From Bromus sterilis (Eukaryota > Streptophyta > Magnoliopsida > Poales > Poaceae): a stretch of DNA of 64,000 bases. The stretch is from NCBI GenBank assembly GCA_950022295.1, contig OX465600.1, positions 314,164,031 through 314,228,030 of the forward strand. Reading direction: 5' to 3'. The number at the start of each line of letters is the position of its first letter. The first letter of the stretch is position 1. Below the pieces are notes generated by a model. That model was not told where the DNA came from. It saw only the letters and a program-made list of their open reading frames with translations, and ran no database searches. Position numbers and translations under genes: made by a program. Below, piece by piece: positions 33,076 through 43,519 of the stretch.

Positions 33076-34087
33076 TGTCGGGGGATTGGTACTCGGGTAG
33101 GCTAACCCAAGCAGAAGCATTCTTTCAAGACAAGGAGGGACCGATTGGGCCGCAGCTGGGCCGAGCTGGGCAGATGTACGGTCGATTTCTCCGAGGCAAT
33201 CAGCCGTATCAAATGCCGGCAGTCGGCCCAGGCGCAATCGGTCCACTCCTTCACAAAGACGATCATCTGATTGGTCCGCAGCTGGGCCGAGGCAGGCACC
33301 TGGAATGCCGATTGCCCAGAGCAATCGACCTTGCCAAGGACCGCCAGTCGGCCCAGGCGCAATCGGAATAGCCTACTACCCTTGGAGGAAGTCGACCCCG
33401 ACGCCAGTCGGGGGTATGATTACGAGGTCATAAATGCACTATCCCGAGATATCTGGGTGGCAGGAAGGCCAAGTCATGTCGAAGATTTGGTGGAGATACG
33501 GTGTCGACCTCTCCGCCGATTCCGCGGACAGGGCGACAAGACCGCACCTCCTAGATCCACTGTTCATCTCCATGCCCTATGGGTCTACAGCATGGGCCGC
33601 CGCTCGTAGGATCCGGATCACCCGGAGAGGAGCAGTCGGTGGGCCCAGGCCGATTAGAGGATGACAGTTGGGCCCAGTCGGCAGTGAAGTTACCGAAGTT
33701 CCCTGGGCTCACACTATAAGAGCCCGGGTACCCCTCCTGCGTGGGGGACGATCCGCTCATTCGCCCCATTACTCAAAAGTCACTCAGTTCATTCACTGCT
33801 GGTAGTTACTCCTTAGGGAAGCAGGAGAGAGCCTTGCCCACGGCGGCGCTCACCTTCCCCTGAGTAGATAGAGAAGCAGTTATTGTAGCTTGGTTCCATT
33901 CATATATAAGAGAGAAGCAGGAGTAGGGGTGTTATCTCTCCGGAGATCCCCGAACCTGGGTACATCGTGGTGTCCGTCACCGTGTTTGTGCCTAACCCGA
34001 TTCCGGCACCATCGACATCGTTTCTTCCTCGCGTCTTCCCCTCACTTTAGCCATCCCCATGGCATCTGCCGTCACATATCGACGACA
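33076..34087 (+). repeat. Tat element 3' LTR
   Basis: 1012 bp, equal in length to the 5' LTR, with a matching TATA box at 33715. The preceding 'CTTTAGGGGCTAC' (33063-33075) is the candidate polypurine tract. Confidence 0.95.
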
Positions 34088-34092
34088 GCTGG

Positions 34093-34860
34093 TATTGGTT
34101 TTTCAACTACTGACATGTCCATCAAGGGCTCACGAAGCCACTCTGCTTCAATAGTTGATGTGTCTAATGCTGCGAGTTCGGCTTCCATTGTTGACCTCGT
34201 TAAGATGGTCTGCTTGCAAGACTTCCAGGAAACAGCAGCACCACCAAGTGTAAACACATAACCACTTGTGGCCTTAAGCTCTTCAACATCACATATCCAG
34301 CTCGCATCACTGTAGCCCTCAAGTACCCTTGGATACCCGGTATACTGAAGTCCATAACCGACAGTACCTTTCAGATAGCGCATCACTCTATCAAGAGCAT
34401 TCCAATGATCATCTCCCGGATTTGAAACAAACCGGCTCAGTTTACTTACAGCAAATGAGATGTCAGGTCTCGTGGCACTAGCTAGATACATGAGTGAACC
34501 GATAACTTGAGAATATCTCAATTGATCCTTTGTTTCTCCTTCATTCTTTTGAATCAATACACTCGGATCATAAGGTGTTGGAGAAGGTTTACACTCTGAA
34601 TATCCAAATCGACTCAGAATCTTCTCCACATAGTGAGATTGCAACAAAGTGATCCCACCGTCATCACCTCTCAAAAGCTTGATGTTCAAGATAACATCAG
34701 CAACTCCAAGGTCTTTCATCTCAAAGTTATGATTTAGATAATATTTTACTTCCTCGATGACCTTGAGATTTGTGCCAAATATAAGAATGTCATCAACATA
34801 TAAGCACAATATAACTCCCTCGCCTCCACCATAGCGATAGAACACACTTATCAGCTTCAT
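34093..34860 (-). pseudogene. Copia reverse transcriptase C-terminus and RNase H start
   Basis: Shifted by one base relative to the preceding block. It holds the polymerase active site 'LCLYVDDILIFGT' (about 34800) and the copia RNase H region ('VMRYLKGT', 'GYSDASWICDVEELKATSGYVF', 'KQTILTRSTMEAEL', 'EAEWLRE'). It is cut by the Gypsy insertion at 34092/34088. Confidence 0.9.
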
Positions 34861-34906
34861 TTTTAATGAAGCCAGTGGATGTTAACGTTCTTTCGAACTT
34901 CTCGTG

Positions 34907-35800
34907 TCATTGCTTAGGTGCTTGCTTTAAGACATACAAAGATTTAAGCAACTTGCACACTTTTTCTTCTTGACCATCTAATACAAAACCATCAGGCTGT
35001 TCCATGTAAATTTCCTCCTCCAACTCTCCATTTAGGAAAGTTGTCTTAACGTCCATTTGTTGAACGAGAAGATTATGTGAGGCAGCCAATGAGAGTAGTA
35101 CTCGAATGGTGGTCAATCTGGCCACAGGTGCATAAGTATCAAAGAAATCTTCTCCTTCTTTTTGGGTATAACCCTTGGCTACAAGACGTGCCTTGTACTT
35201 TTCAATTGTACCGTCAGGCCTAAGCTTTTTCTTGAACACCCACTTGCATCCAACAGGTTTACAACCATAAGGACGATCAGTGATCTCACATGTCCCATTA
35301 GCCATGATGGAATCCATCTCGCTACGCACAACTTCCTTCCAGTAGTCAGCATCAGGAGATGCATAAGCTTCTGAAATAGAAGTGGGAGTGTCATTTACGA
35401 GGTACACAATAAAATCTTCACCAAATGACTTTACAGTCCTTTGTCTCTTGCTCTTTCTAGGAGCTTCATTGTCATCCTCCTCAGGGATCTCAGTATGGTT
35501 TCGCTCAGGTTGTTCCAATGGAACGGAAGGTTCAGGAGTAATCTCTAACCTTTGACTAGATGATTTTGGCATATATTTCATAGGAAAAATATCCTCAAAG
35601 AAAGTCGCATCATTCGACTCCATGATTGTACCAACATTCATGTCAGGTACCTCAGATTTCACCACTACAAATCTATAGCCAATGCTATGGAAAGCATAGC
35701 CCAGGAAAACACAATCAACGGTTTTTGGGCCAAGTTTACGTTTCTTGGGAATTGGCACATTGACCTTCGCCAAACAACCCCAAGTTCGTAAGTATGAGAT
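34907..35800 (-). pseudogene. Copia reverse transcriptase, N-terminal part
   Basis: Continues the frame: 'SYLRTWGCLAKVNVP', the connection region rich in Glu/Ser/Lys, then 'ARLVAKGYTQKEGEDFFDTYAPVARLTTIR', 'QMDVKTTFLNGELEEEIYMEQP' and 'LKSLYVLKQAPKQ'. These are conserved copia RT blocks. The frame closes at a TGA at 34907. Confidence 0.9.
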
Positions 35801-36787
35801 TTAAAGCTTTTTCCTGTCCCATTCCTCGAATGGAGTAATCTCTTTATTCTTTGTAGGAACTCTATTTAGTACATGACTAGCAGTCATCAAAGCCTCCCCC
35901 CACCATGCCATGGAAAGTCCCGCTGTGTTTAACATGGCGTTCACCAAATCAGTTAGAGTGCGGTTCTTTCGTTCGGCAACCCCGTTTGATTGGGGAGAAT
36001 AGGGAGGCGTCCTCTCATGGATTATACCATGTTCCTCGCAGAATAAATTAAACTCATTGGAAAAATGCTCTCCACCACGATCTGACCTCAACCTCTTGAT
36101 CTTTCGATCAAGTTGATTCTCTGCTTCGGCCTTATAGATCTTAAAGTAGTGTAAAGCCTCATCTTTTGTTTTTAACAGATATATCATGCAAAATCTAGTA
36201 GCATCATCAATAAAAGTCATGAAGTATCTTTTACCACCCTTTGTCAACACGCCATTCATTTCGCAAAGATCTGAATGTACGAGTTCCAGTGGTGCCAAGT
36301 TCCTCGCCTCGGCAGTCGTATGAGACTTGCGAGGTTGCTTTGCTTGCACACATACTTGGCATTTAGAACCTTTGACAGTTGTGAATTTCGGGATTAAACT
36401 AAAATTTGCTAAGCGCGTCATGCAACCAAAGTTAATATGACAAAGACGTGAATGCCAAACATTTGACTCAGTTTCACTGCAAACATGATTTATAACTTTA
36501 GTGCAAAAATCTGATAATGACAGGCGGAACAAGCCTCCGCACTCATAGCCCTTTCCAACAAAATTTCCGCATTTAGAAACTACAACTTTATTGGACTCAA
36601 ACACCAATTTATAACCGTCTCGACACAAATGAGAACCGCTGACGAGATTCTTATTTATAGCGGGGACATGCTGCACGTTCTTCAGCTGCACGATCTTTCC
36701 CGAAGTAAACTTCAGATTGACCGTACCAACACCATGAACAGAAGCATGAGTCCCATTTCCCATCAGCACGGGTGTAGTTCTTGCGAC
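35801..36787 (-). pseudogene. Copia protease end and integrase
   Basis: Same frame as gag after the TAG stop. It contains the integrase zinc-binding segment (H-X-H 'WHSRLCHINF' and 'CQVCVQAKQ', about 36465-36340) and the catalytic core with 'LVHSDLCEMNG', 'FIDDATRF' and 'IHERTPPYSPQSNGVAERKNRTL', which supplies the D, D and E residues. It ends at a TAA (35801-35803), beyond which the same frame resumes. Confidence 0.88.
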
Positions 36788-38047
36788 CTAGTAAGAAGAA
36801 AACATGTTTATGTCAGAACACACATATACAGTAGCGCCAATGTCAACCCACCAATCAGGAGATTGACATATTGAAAGAATGGTAGGAAATTTACCATACC
36901 CAATATCTTTCATCTCAATGTCGCCACCAATGACGACGTTGGCGTTCTTGTCGTTGTTCTCGTTCTGACGCATGTCCCAACGATCCTTGCAGGATGAAGC
37001 CCAATGAGCGTCACTGCCACACACATGGCATTTTCCTTTCTTCTTATCAGTCTCCTTCTTCTTGAAGTATGGAGGCTGTTGGGCTTTGTGCTTGCCATAA
37101 AATTTCCCTTTGCCCACATTTTTGTTCTTGTTCTTGAATTCATTGGTCTGGAAATTCCTTTTCTGCACCAAGTTGGCAGTGGAAGTTCCCTCATGGATAC
37201 GGGCACGCGTGTCTTTCGCCCTCGCCTTCTCTTCCACATCAAGAGTGCCAATGAGATCCACAACAGTGAATTCTTGTCTCTTGTGTTTCAGAGAAGTAGC
37301 AAAATTCCTCCACGAAGGAGGGAGTTTGGCAATGATGCCTCCGGCCACAAACTTGTCCGGTAACACACATTTTAAGTACTCAAGTTCCTTAGCGAGCGAC
37401 TGTATCTCATGGGCCTGCTCAACCACGGAGCGCTCATCAGTCATCTTGTAGTCATAGAATTGTTCCATGACATACAACTCACTGCCCGCTTCCGAGACCC
37501 CAAACTTGGCCTCAAGCGCGTCCCACATATCCTTACCGACCGAGATGGCCATGAAAGGATCGACGATCTTATCACCAAGAACACTTAGAACAGCACCTCT
37601 TAAGAGGGTGTCCGCAGCCTGGAAACCTTGCTCCTGTTCAGAAGTAAGATCTCCCTCTGGCTTGCCTTTAGAGACGTAAAAACAGTTCATGGTTGTGAGC
37701 CAAAGAACTGCCCTCGCACGCCATCTTTTATAGTTCATACCCTCAAACATCGCAGGCTTAAGGGTTGCAGCAAAAGCAATTGGAGAAACTTGCCTACACA
37801 TATAAGGTTTTTGGATTGTTGAATATTTAGACAATTTCTCGTATATGTTAATCCAGAAATACAGCATGTAATACGTACTAATCATGATAGTAGTGAAAAC
37901 CCTAGCAAGCAATATATGATCGAAGCTATGCATGCAACCGAGATTATAGAAAATAGACATCACATCTAAAGCGATTGATATAGACAGTAATCCAAGTACT
38001 AATCCTATCAGAGAGGATAGTGTAACATACGGAGTGGATGTTGACAT
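36788..38047 (-). pseudogene. Copia gag and start of protease, with LTR-encoded N-terminal extension
   Basis: Frame from the first in-frame ATG at 38047 (the open frame itself reaches 38158) to a TAG at 36788. The first ~77 codons lie in the 5' LTR and encode two hydrophobic segments (about residues 6-30 and 40-66). They continue without a break into a recognisable copia gag ('GMNYKRWRARAVLWL'), the UBN2-like core, a CX2CX4HX4C zinc knuckle (CHVCGSDAHWASSC, about 37020-36980) and the start of protease (WWVDIGATVYVC). The catalytic triad reads D-I-G, an unusual middle residue. The stop lies just after the protease active site, and the frame continues on its other side. Nonfunctional relic. Confidence 0.85.
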
Positions 38048-38713
38048 GTCTTCCTCGAAGAGACCGTCAGTGTCGGGGAAGAAGTCGTCGTTCGCGAAGA
38101 AGTCGTCGTCGCTCGCAGCCACGGTGAAGGTCCAGCAGTCGCGCAGATGCGCTCCCAAAAAACCTTATCGCCCCTCTTCCGTACCGGATCGCAAGAGGCG
38201 GGGTTCCGGAGGCCTGCTGTCTCCCTTCTCGGTGCACGCCGAGAAGAGAGATGGGAAAGCGGTAGGTGGCGCAAAGCTTAGAACACAAAGGCAGTCACTT
38301 TGAAAGAGACTTAGTACTACTTTCTATAGCACGGGATGTGCATCTCTTATAGGCTCCAGGACATGGAAGTGAAACCGTCTCAATAATGTCATCAATGGGG
38401 AGATGAATGCATTAGGTTTCATCTTTACACTAATGTGAGAACTCCACATCTCATGGAGCAACCGTAGCATGTAAGAAAGAAAGAAATGCGTGAATTAAAG
38501 GATTGAAACCACAATACTAATGGAGCAATGAAACCAAAACTTAATGTCATCAATGGGTGATGAATGAGACATTCACAGCCATTCGTTTTTGTTTTCCACT
38601 AGCACATATTTCAAATCCTACTTTTAATTCACGAACGTTGCCACATGAGCCTATGAAATTTTCCTAGGAATTATTGGATATAACAAATGGCCTATAGCCT
38701 AATAATTCCAACA
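37817..38713 (-). repeat. Copia 5' LTR
   Basis: 897-bp LTR at the 5' end of the minus-strand element. The sequence just inside it (37816 downward, ATCCAAAAACCTTATATG) does not show the TGGTATCAGAGC primer-binding site common in plant copia elements, and gag-like coding begins within about 60 nt. Confidence 0.93.
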
Positions 38714-38718
38714 GAAGA

Positions 38719-39640
38719 GGCTTACCGCCAGCTTAGTCTCCGATGGTGGTAGCGAGGACGGCGGTAACAACTACTGATACTAATCTGAAGTGTCCTCCTC
38801 CACGCACACGAACTGCAGGACAGCCTCTACCTCTGAAATTGGTAGCATTAACTTAATTTGTGAAGCGTTTGTTAAATTCCCAAGAATCGAAAAACGAAAG
38901 CACAATAAAACTACATGAAAACAGATCGAATCACATGTACGGTTCAGTCTGCGGCGAAATATTTTAGAGATGAACGGGATCTTCGACACACAATAGACCG
39001 ATCAAAGGACCTGAATATGTAGAAAATCCATAAGACCTTCTTACTGATAATTGTTGCAATTATATGACATAACATACCTCTAAAGTATTTACAATTATAA
39101 TGACGTTCTCATTAGTGCTCTGAATTCTGTACCCCAAACATGACAGTGCTCTTAGTTTTCCAGCGTTTGTGAGTTTTCACTATATATTGATTGAAGTAAA
39201 AACAAACAACCTAGGCTGAAAATGTATTTCTAAAGCCTGTCACATATCAAGGATAAAATAAAGGGGTCATGAAGTAACTCGATTGACAATCATGGTAATC
39301 AGGTCACATTTTCAGGAATTTAAACCAAGGTCATGAAGGGAGAACATAAACAACAGACTTGAGAAGCCTTTAATGAAGAACAAACCAGTTGTAACATCAT
39401 TTTCCAGCATTCTGAATATCATGAGGCAAAATGAAATGAAATCTTCCTCTTGTGAAGGTGTGTAGGCTCATATATAACATCTTGTGAACGAACACGCTCA
39501 CAAAGTTTGATGTCATATTATATAGGAGAGATCACTGAACTTCCAGCATAAATCAAACAAAATAATCTTTGTGCGCATGTAGCAGCTTTGGAGAACATGG
39601 CCATTAACAAATTTCATCGGGCAATTGGATTTGGGTAAAG
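38719..39640 (-). other. Helitron 5' internal region with one exon-like segment
   Basis: On the minus strand, 38837-38729 reads as a possible exon: acceptor TTTCAG before AGGTAGAGGCTG and donor GGCG|GTAAGC just before the copia insertion. The rest is AT-rich and unrecognised. Confidence 0.3.
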
Positions 39641-40548
39641 AAAGAAGTCAGAGCAGAGGGAGACGTTGCAGCTCACCTGATTCGAGCCGTGGCAGCACCT
39701 CTCCCAGGCCCTGGGCCGACTGATCCTGCCTCATATGCGGGCGGCGTTGCAGAAAATCTGTGGTCGGCGGTTCTGGGGTTGACGCCTCGGCAGCGTCCTG
39801 GACTCTTGTGCAACAGGTCGACAACTCTTGGTGCAGAGATGATGGTGGTGGCGTTGTGTCCTTGGTGCGGAGCAACAGAAGAGATCGATTATGTGTCGGT
39901 GTTGGCTGCGGCACTCGCGCCGCGCAGGCAAAGGGTGGATCGTGGAAGAAGCGTGGATGCAGATTGCATGGCGTGAGTTGTTCCTCGTCTTACAAACGGG
40001 AGCGGAAGCTGGCGGGCGGGACGGCGCAGCCGGTCGAGGAGGGAGGCGTGCGGCGGAAACCGGCAAGACAGGAAGGGAAAGCGTTCAGGGGTTGGCTTTT
40101 TGCGCCTCATGCGGGGCTCCTCCCCTGTGACTCTCCCATCGGGGCTCCTCCATCGTGCTTTGGCCACCAGGGCTCACGGATCAGGACATGAGAAGGGAGA
40201 GGCAGCGGGCGGCGGAGTATGGGGGCGCCGGGCTCAACATGAGGCAGCAGGTGCCGGCGGCGGGGAATGGGTGGTGGGGCGGCGGGGAGGGGTTTGGTGC
40301 CGGCGGCGGCAAGGACCGGCGGGGAGGGGTCTTGGTTGGGCGGCGGCAGGCGACTGCGGGTCAGGACGTGGACGATGGGAGGATTAGACAGAGACGGAAT
40401 TAGTTATCGAAAGGGTACGTTTTGCGGGAGTGGAATTGTGTTGTGCTCCCGCTAAACATGGATTAGCTGTGGTTCGTTGGATATAAGACAATGGATGTAC
40501 AAGATTGTTTGGATCAGCACCTCTGGTTGCTTTTTATATTAGTAGTAG
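39641..40548 (-). other. GC-rich block at the Helitron 5' end, possible captured exon
   Basis: Very GC-rich sequence in an AT-rich context, with Gly- or Pro/Arg-rich open frames on both strands. On the minus strand it ends with a good donor (CGAATCAG|GTGAGC, about 39675). Helitrons often carry captured host exons at their 5' side, which would explain the composition. I recognise no protein. Confidence 0.35.
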
Positions 40549-40549
40549 A

Positions 40550-41254
40550 TATAGTCAACATCTTAATAATCATATCATCCATAATAATATAATAGTTATA
40601 GCCCAATCCAAGGAGTAACAGTGAAACATATGTAGCATCATAAGCATGCATACTAAGCAATGGTTAAGCAAGCAAGGTGCATGGACAAACAAAGGTTTGC
40701 TAGGATGTGGGGACATGGCTTTTGGGTTTTAATTTGGAGGCATAAATATGAGGTGGTATGGTCAAACAATCGTTTTATCTATACCTAGGCAAGCAATATG
40801 AAAATTATAAAGCATGATATGTATCCCCCTTGCCTGCTGAGATGACGGTTCCGAAGGTGTAGTTGATCACAAACTCGTCACGTCTCCGAGATTATCCGTG
40901 CGAGCACACAAGAAGGAAACACTGAAAAGCAATCAACGAATATGCATATATTACTACGAAGAAATCACAAGCAAGCAAGATCAAGAAGGCAACATGAGAC
41001 AAAGCACTACGATATCGCATCTACCGTCGAGAGCGGCTACTAACACATTAAGTGAAGTATCGATGTCACACAACGATACTTCACGTTTACAATGGTTCAA
41101 GTTTTTTAGCTACACAACATGATTAAAGGGTAATTAGCAAGGAAACTCACACAATCATGGTATGCCACACAATCATGGCGGGAAGAGTGAAGCATAAATA
41201 AACTATCTAAGCTAGTCATTTTAAGTGGGGTAAACCCTAAGCGATACATATCAC
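40550..41254. other. Repeat-like intergenic sequence
   Basis: Phrases such as 'CCTGCTGAGATGACGGTTCCGAAGGTGTAG' (40840-40865) are of a kind I associate with Triticeae Gypsy LTRs. No termini and no coding sequence identified. Confidence 0.35.
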
Positions 41255-42217
41255 TAAGTACCACACGATAATTATTACATTACTATTGTTCTGTCCTAAA
41301 TCATATTTTATATTATTAACCGCAGCAACCAATATCATAAACATATTATGCACACAATTCTAGTCAAGTTACATATAAAGAACATTTTAATCGGAGTTAC
41401 GGTTATTAAGTTATCGTATAAAGCATTTACGATACCATGAGTTGTAATTATTAGGGAAATAGCAAGTTAGCAATTGCAAACATGGCTAAGGATCATATTC
41501 TACGAATTTACACGTTAAACTAAACAATTTTCATGTAAAAAGCATTTCAAACGAGCTACGGTCTAAAAGATATCGGCTACTAAACTTATCACAAAATGGA
41601 AAATAACTAAAACATAAAAAAAGAGGAATATCCTTTTGGGCTCCCCTCAACTGAACAGACCCAAAGAGGCGCAGCTAACACTTACAATACGCTACTCGGC
41701 GAGAGATATAGCATTGGGTCGAGCCCAACCGCGGTGCAAATAATAAAAAAAGAAGCATGGAGCTGGGCTGTGAGATGGGCTGGAGAAGAGATGAAGAGGC
41801 ACAAATGGCTAGGAAAGAATTTCTGCAATTATTTATTTTAATAAAAATACAGCAGAAGAAAGGCATAAATAAAATATGATATGAGAAGATCAAATCATAT
41901 AAAATACGATCTACAATCCTCGAGAATTATAAGACTTTTATAAAATTAATTGGGTCCAAGATGTTTTAGAAAATTAATTGGGTCCAAGATGTTTAGAAAA
42001 TGGATAAAATCAAATTATTTCAAAGGCCATTTGAACTACAACCCCATTTTATAGACATGATTAAATCATAAGACTTTGCTGGGAGCTTCATCATGGAAAA
42101 ACATGATGAAATCCCAAATATATTGCTTAGGGGAGAAAAGATGAATCTTGGAAAAATTGGCAAAGGCCAAAAATGAAGAAATAGAAATTAATACTTTTAA
42201 ATAACAAGAAAAAAATT

Positions 42218-43170
42218 TGGTCAATGTTGGGGATTCTGCACTTTTTTGGTCAGATGGGTGGTGCATCAATGGCTCATGTAGACCTCTGCGAGATAGGTTG
42301 CCTCATCTTTTCTCTTTTGTGAGAGATGACAAGCTATCTGTTAATGATTTTTTGAGCTTGGCGGATGAAGAGATTTTGTTTCACTTGCCACTCACACAAC
42401 AAGCTGCTGATAAATACTTCTGTCTTAAGGACTGGATTCTTGATCTTCAGAGAAATCCTCAAGCTGCTGATTCTTGGCACTGGCCTGGTAAATATGGTTA
42501 TACTGCCAAAGGGTTCTATAATATTATGCGTTCTCACATGCCATCTGATCAATCTTGTGCCTGGATATGGAGGAGTAAGTGCACCATGAAGATAAAAGTT
42601 TTTGGTTGGCTCCTGATGTTTGACAGATTAAACACTAAAGATCTACTTGTTAGGAGACATTGGAGACCACCCACTGAGGATAACTCTTGTGTGATGTGTC
42701 ACTCACATGCTCTTGAAGATAGACTGCATCTGTTCTTCTCTTGCAACTTTAGTTGCAGAGTTTGGAACTATTTGCAAATCACATGGGGGGCAATGGATCC
42801 TTGCATTCCTGTTTACAACAGGCCAAAGATTCATTTGGTCAGTCTTTCTTCATGGAAGTCATGCTTACTGCCTCTTGGTGTATCTGGATAGTCAGAAATG
42901 GGAAAACCTTCAGGAATGAGAGACCTTCTTTTCATTCCTGGAGAAGGCACTTTGTGCATGATATCACCCTGCTTTCACATAGATTGCAGGGAGATCCTAA
43001 AAGCAGACTGATTTCTTGGATCAATTCTCTGCAATAGTATAGGTAGGATTAGATTACTTCCTTTACTTTCTTGTTCTGCCTTATTTTTTCCTTGTACTAT
43101 TCTTTGAGAACCTTTGGTTCTCCCATGCAATAAAATACTATGGAGCTCATGCTTCACAGTCTTAAAATTC
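42218..43170 (+). mobile_element. 5'-truncated LINE, insertion 1
   Basis: Insertion in copy A flanked by AAAAAAATT (42209-42217 and 43171-43179); copy B has the uninterrupted site near 46800. It encodes the C-terminus of a plant LINE ORF2: about 42222-42891 includes the zinc-binding region of reverse transcriptases (zf-RVT, PF13966) with 'IWRSKCTMKIKVFGWLLMFDRLNTKDLL', 'CVMCHSHALEDRLHLFFSC' and 'RVWNYL'. The frame shifts near 42850 and continues to a stop near 43036 ('MEVMLTASWCIWIVRNGKTFRN'). The 3' end has 'CAATAAAATACTATGGAGC' rather than a long poly(A). Confidence 0.88.
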
Positions 43171-43415
43171 AAAAAAATTGATTTGGAATTTTCTATCACA
43201 TGTATTATGGCAAAGATCACTTGTGCAAAGTTTCATTCCAAGGGAAAAAACTAAAAATGCAAATTTATTTAGAATTCGCTAGTTCTGGGTTGTTAAAGTT
43301 CTGCAGCGCATTCGTCCTGTTTTTGGATGGTGCTTTAGCTCTGGAGGTTTGGCTTTGCTGGTGGCTTCTGTATTGAGGTTACTATGTTGCTCTCTTATTG
43401 GAGTTGTATTTGTTA

Positions 43416-43508
43416 CTCCTTCTGTTCCAAATTATTTGACATGGATTTAGTTCAAGTTTGGTTTAAACTTGTACTAAAGTCATGTCAAGTAATTCGGAAC
43501 GGAGGGAG
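43416..43508. mobile_element. Stowaway MITE (copy A)
   Basis: 93 bp with TA duplications (43414-43415, 43509-43510) and terminal inverted repeats of the CTCCCTCCGTTCC type (left end CTCCTTCTGTTCC, mutated). The same insertion occurs in copy B, so it predates the segmental duplication. Confidence 0.88.
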
Positions 43509-43519
43509 TACTATCTAGC

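Larger units (their letters stand above)
20502..34087 (+). mobile_element. Tat-lineage Ty3/Gypsy LTR retrotransposon, structurally complete
   Basis: 13,586 bp with two 1012-bp LTRs (20502-21513, 33076-34087) of form TGTCGG...GACGACA and an exact 5-bp duplication GCTGG (20497-20501, 34088-34092). Domain order gag, protease, RT, RNase H, integrase identifies Gypsy. A second, archaeal-type RNase H after the first, the long noncoding/antisense region after integrase, and no chromodomain point to the Tat lineage. The candidate primer-binding site starts at 21514 (TTGGCGCCCACCGTGGGGC). LTRs differ at about 17 of 1012 positions by eye (1.7%), roughly 0.65 million years at 1.3e-8 substitutions per site per year. 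Stops and frameshifts in gag-pol mean it is not autonomous. Confidence 0.95.
18796..38713 (-). mobile_element. Ty1/copia LTR retrotransposon, interrupted by a Gypsy element
   Basis: The two LTRs (18796-19695 and 37817-38713) begin TGTTG and end CAACA and are flanked by an exact 5-bp duplication GAAGA (18791-18795 and 38714-38718). Coding order on the minus strand is gag, protease, integrase, reverse transcriptase, RNase H, which is the copia order. A polypurine tract (GGATCTGGTGGGGGGT in the element's sense) abuts the 3' LTR at 19696-19711. Without the nested Gypsy element and its duplicated 5 bp, the length is about 6.33 kb. LTRs differ at roughly 24 sites plus small indels by eye, about 2.7%. 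The element is dead: in-frame stops at about 36788, 35801 and 34907, a frameshift near 34860, and the Gypsy insertion in RNase H. Confidence 0.95.
15872..40549 (-). mobile_element. Helitron (rolling-circle transposon) hosting nested insertions
   Basis: Read on the minus strand, it starts at 40549 with TCTACTACTAATATAAAAAG (Helitron 5' TC end) after a flanking A. It ends at 15872 with CTAG before a flanking T. A hairpin with 7-bp arms and a 3-nt loop (15884-15900) lies 8 nt before CTAG. The 5' TC, 3' hairpin plus CTRR and A|T target without duplication are the defining Helitron features. Subtracting the copia insertion leaves about 4.75 kb. No Rep/helicase frame was found, so it is non-autonomous. 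The 5' part (40500-38719) holds GC-rich exon-like sequence with splice-like donors. A search for other copies with the same ends and an empty A|T site would settle the call. Confidence 0.72.
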
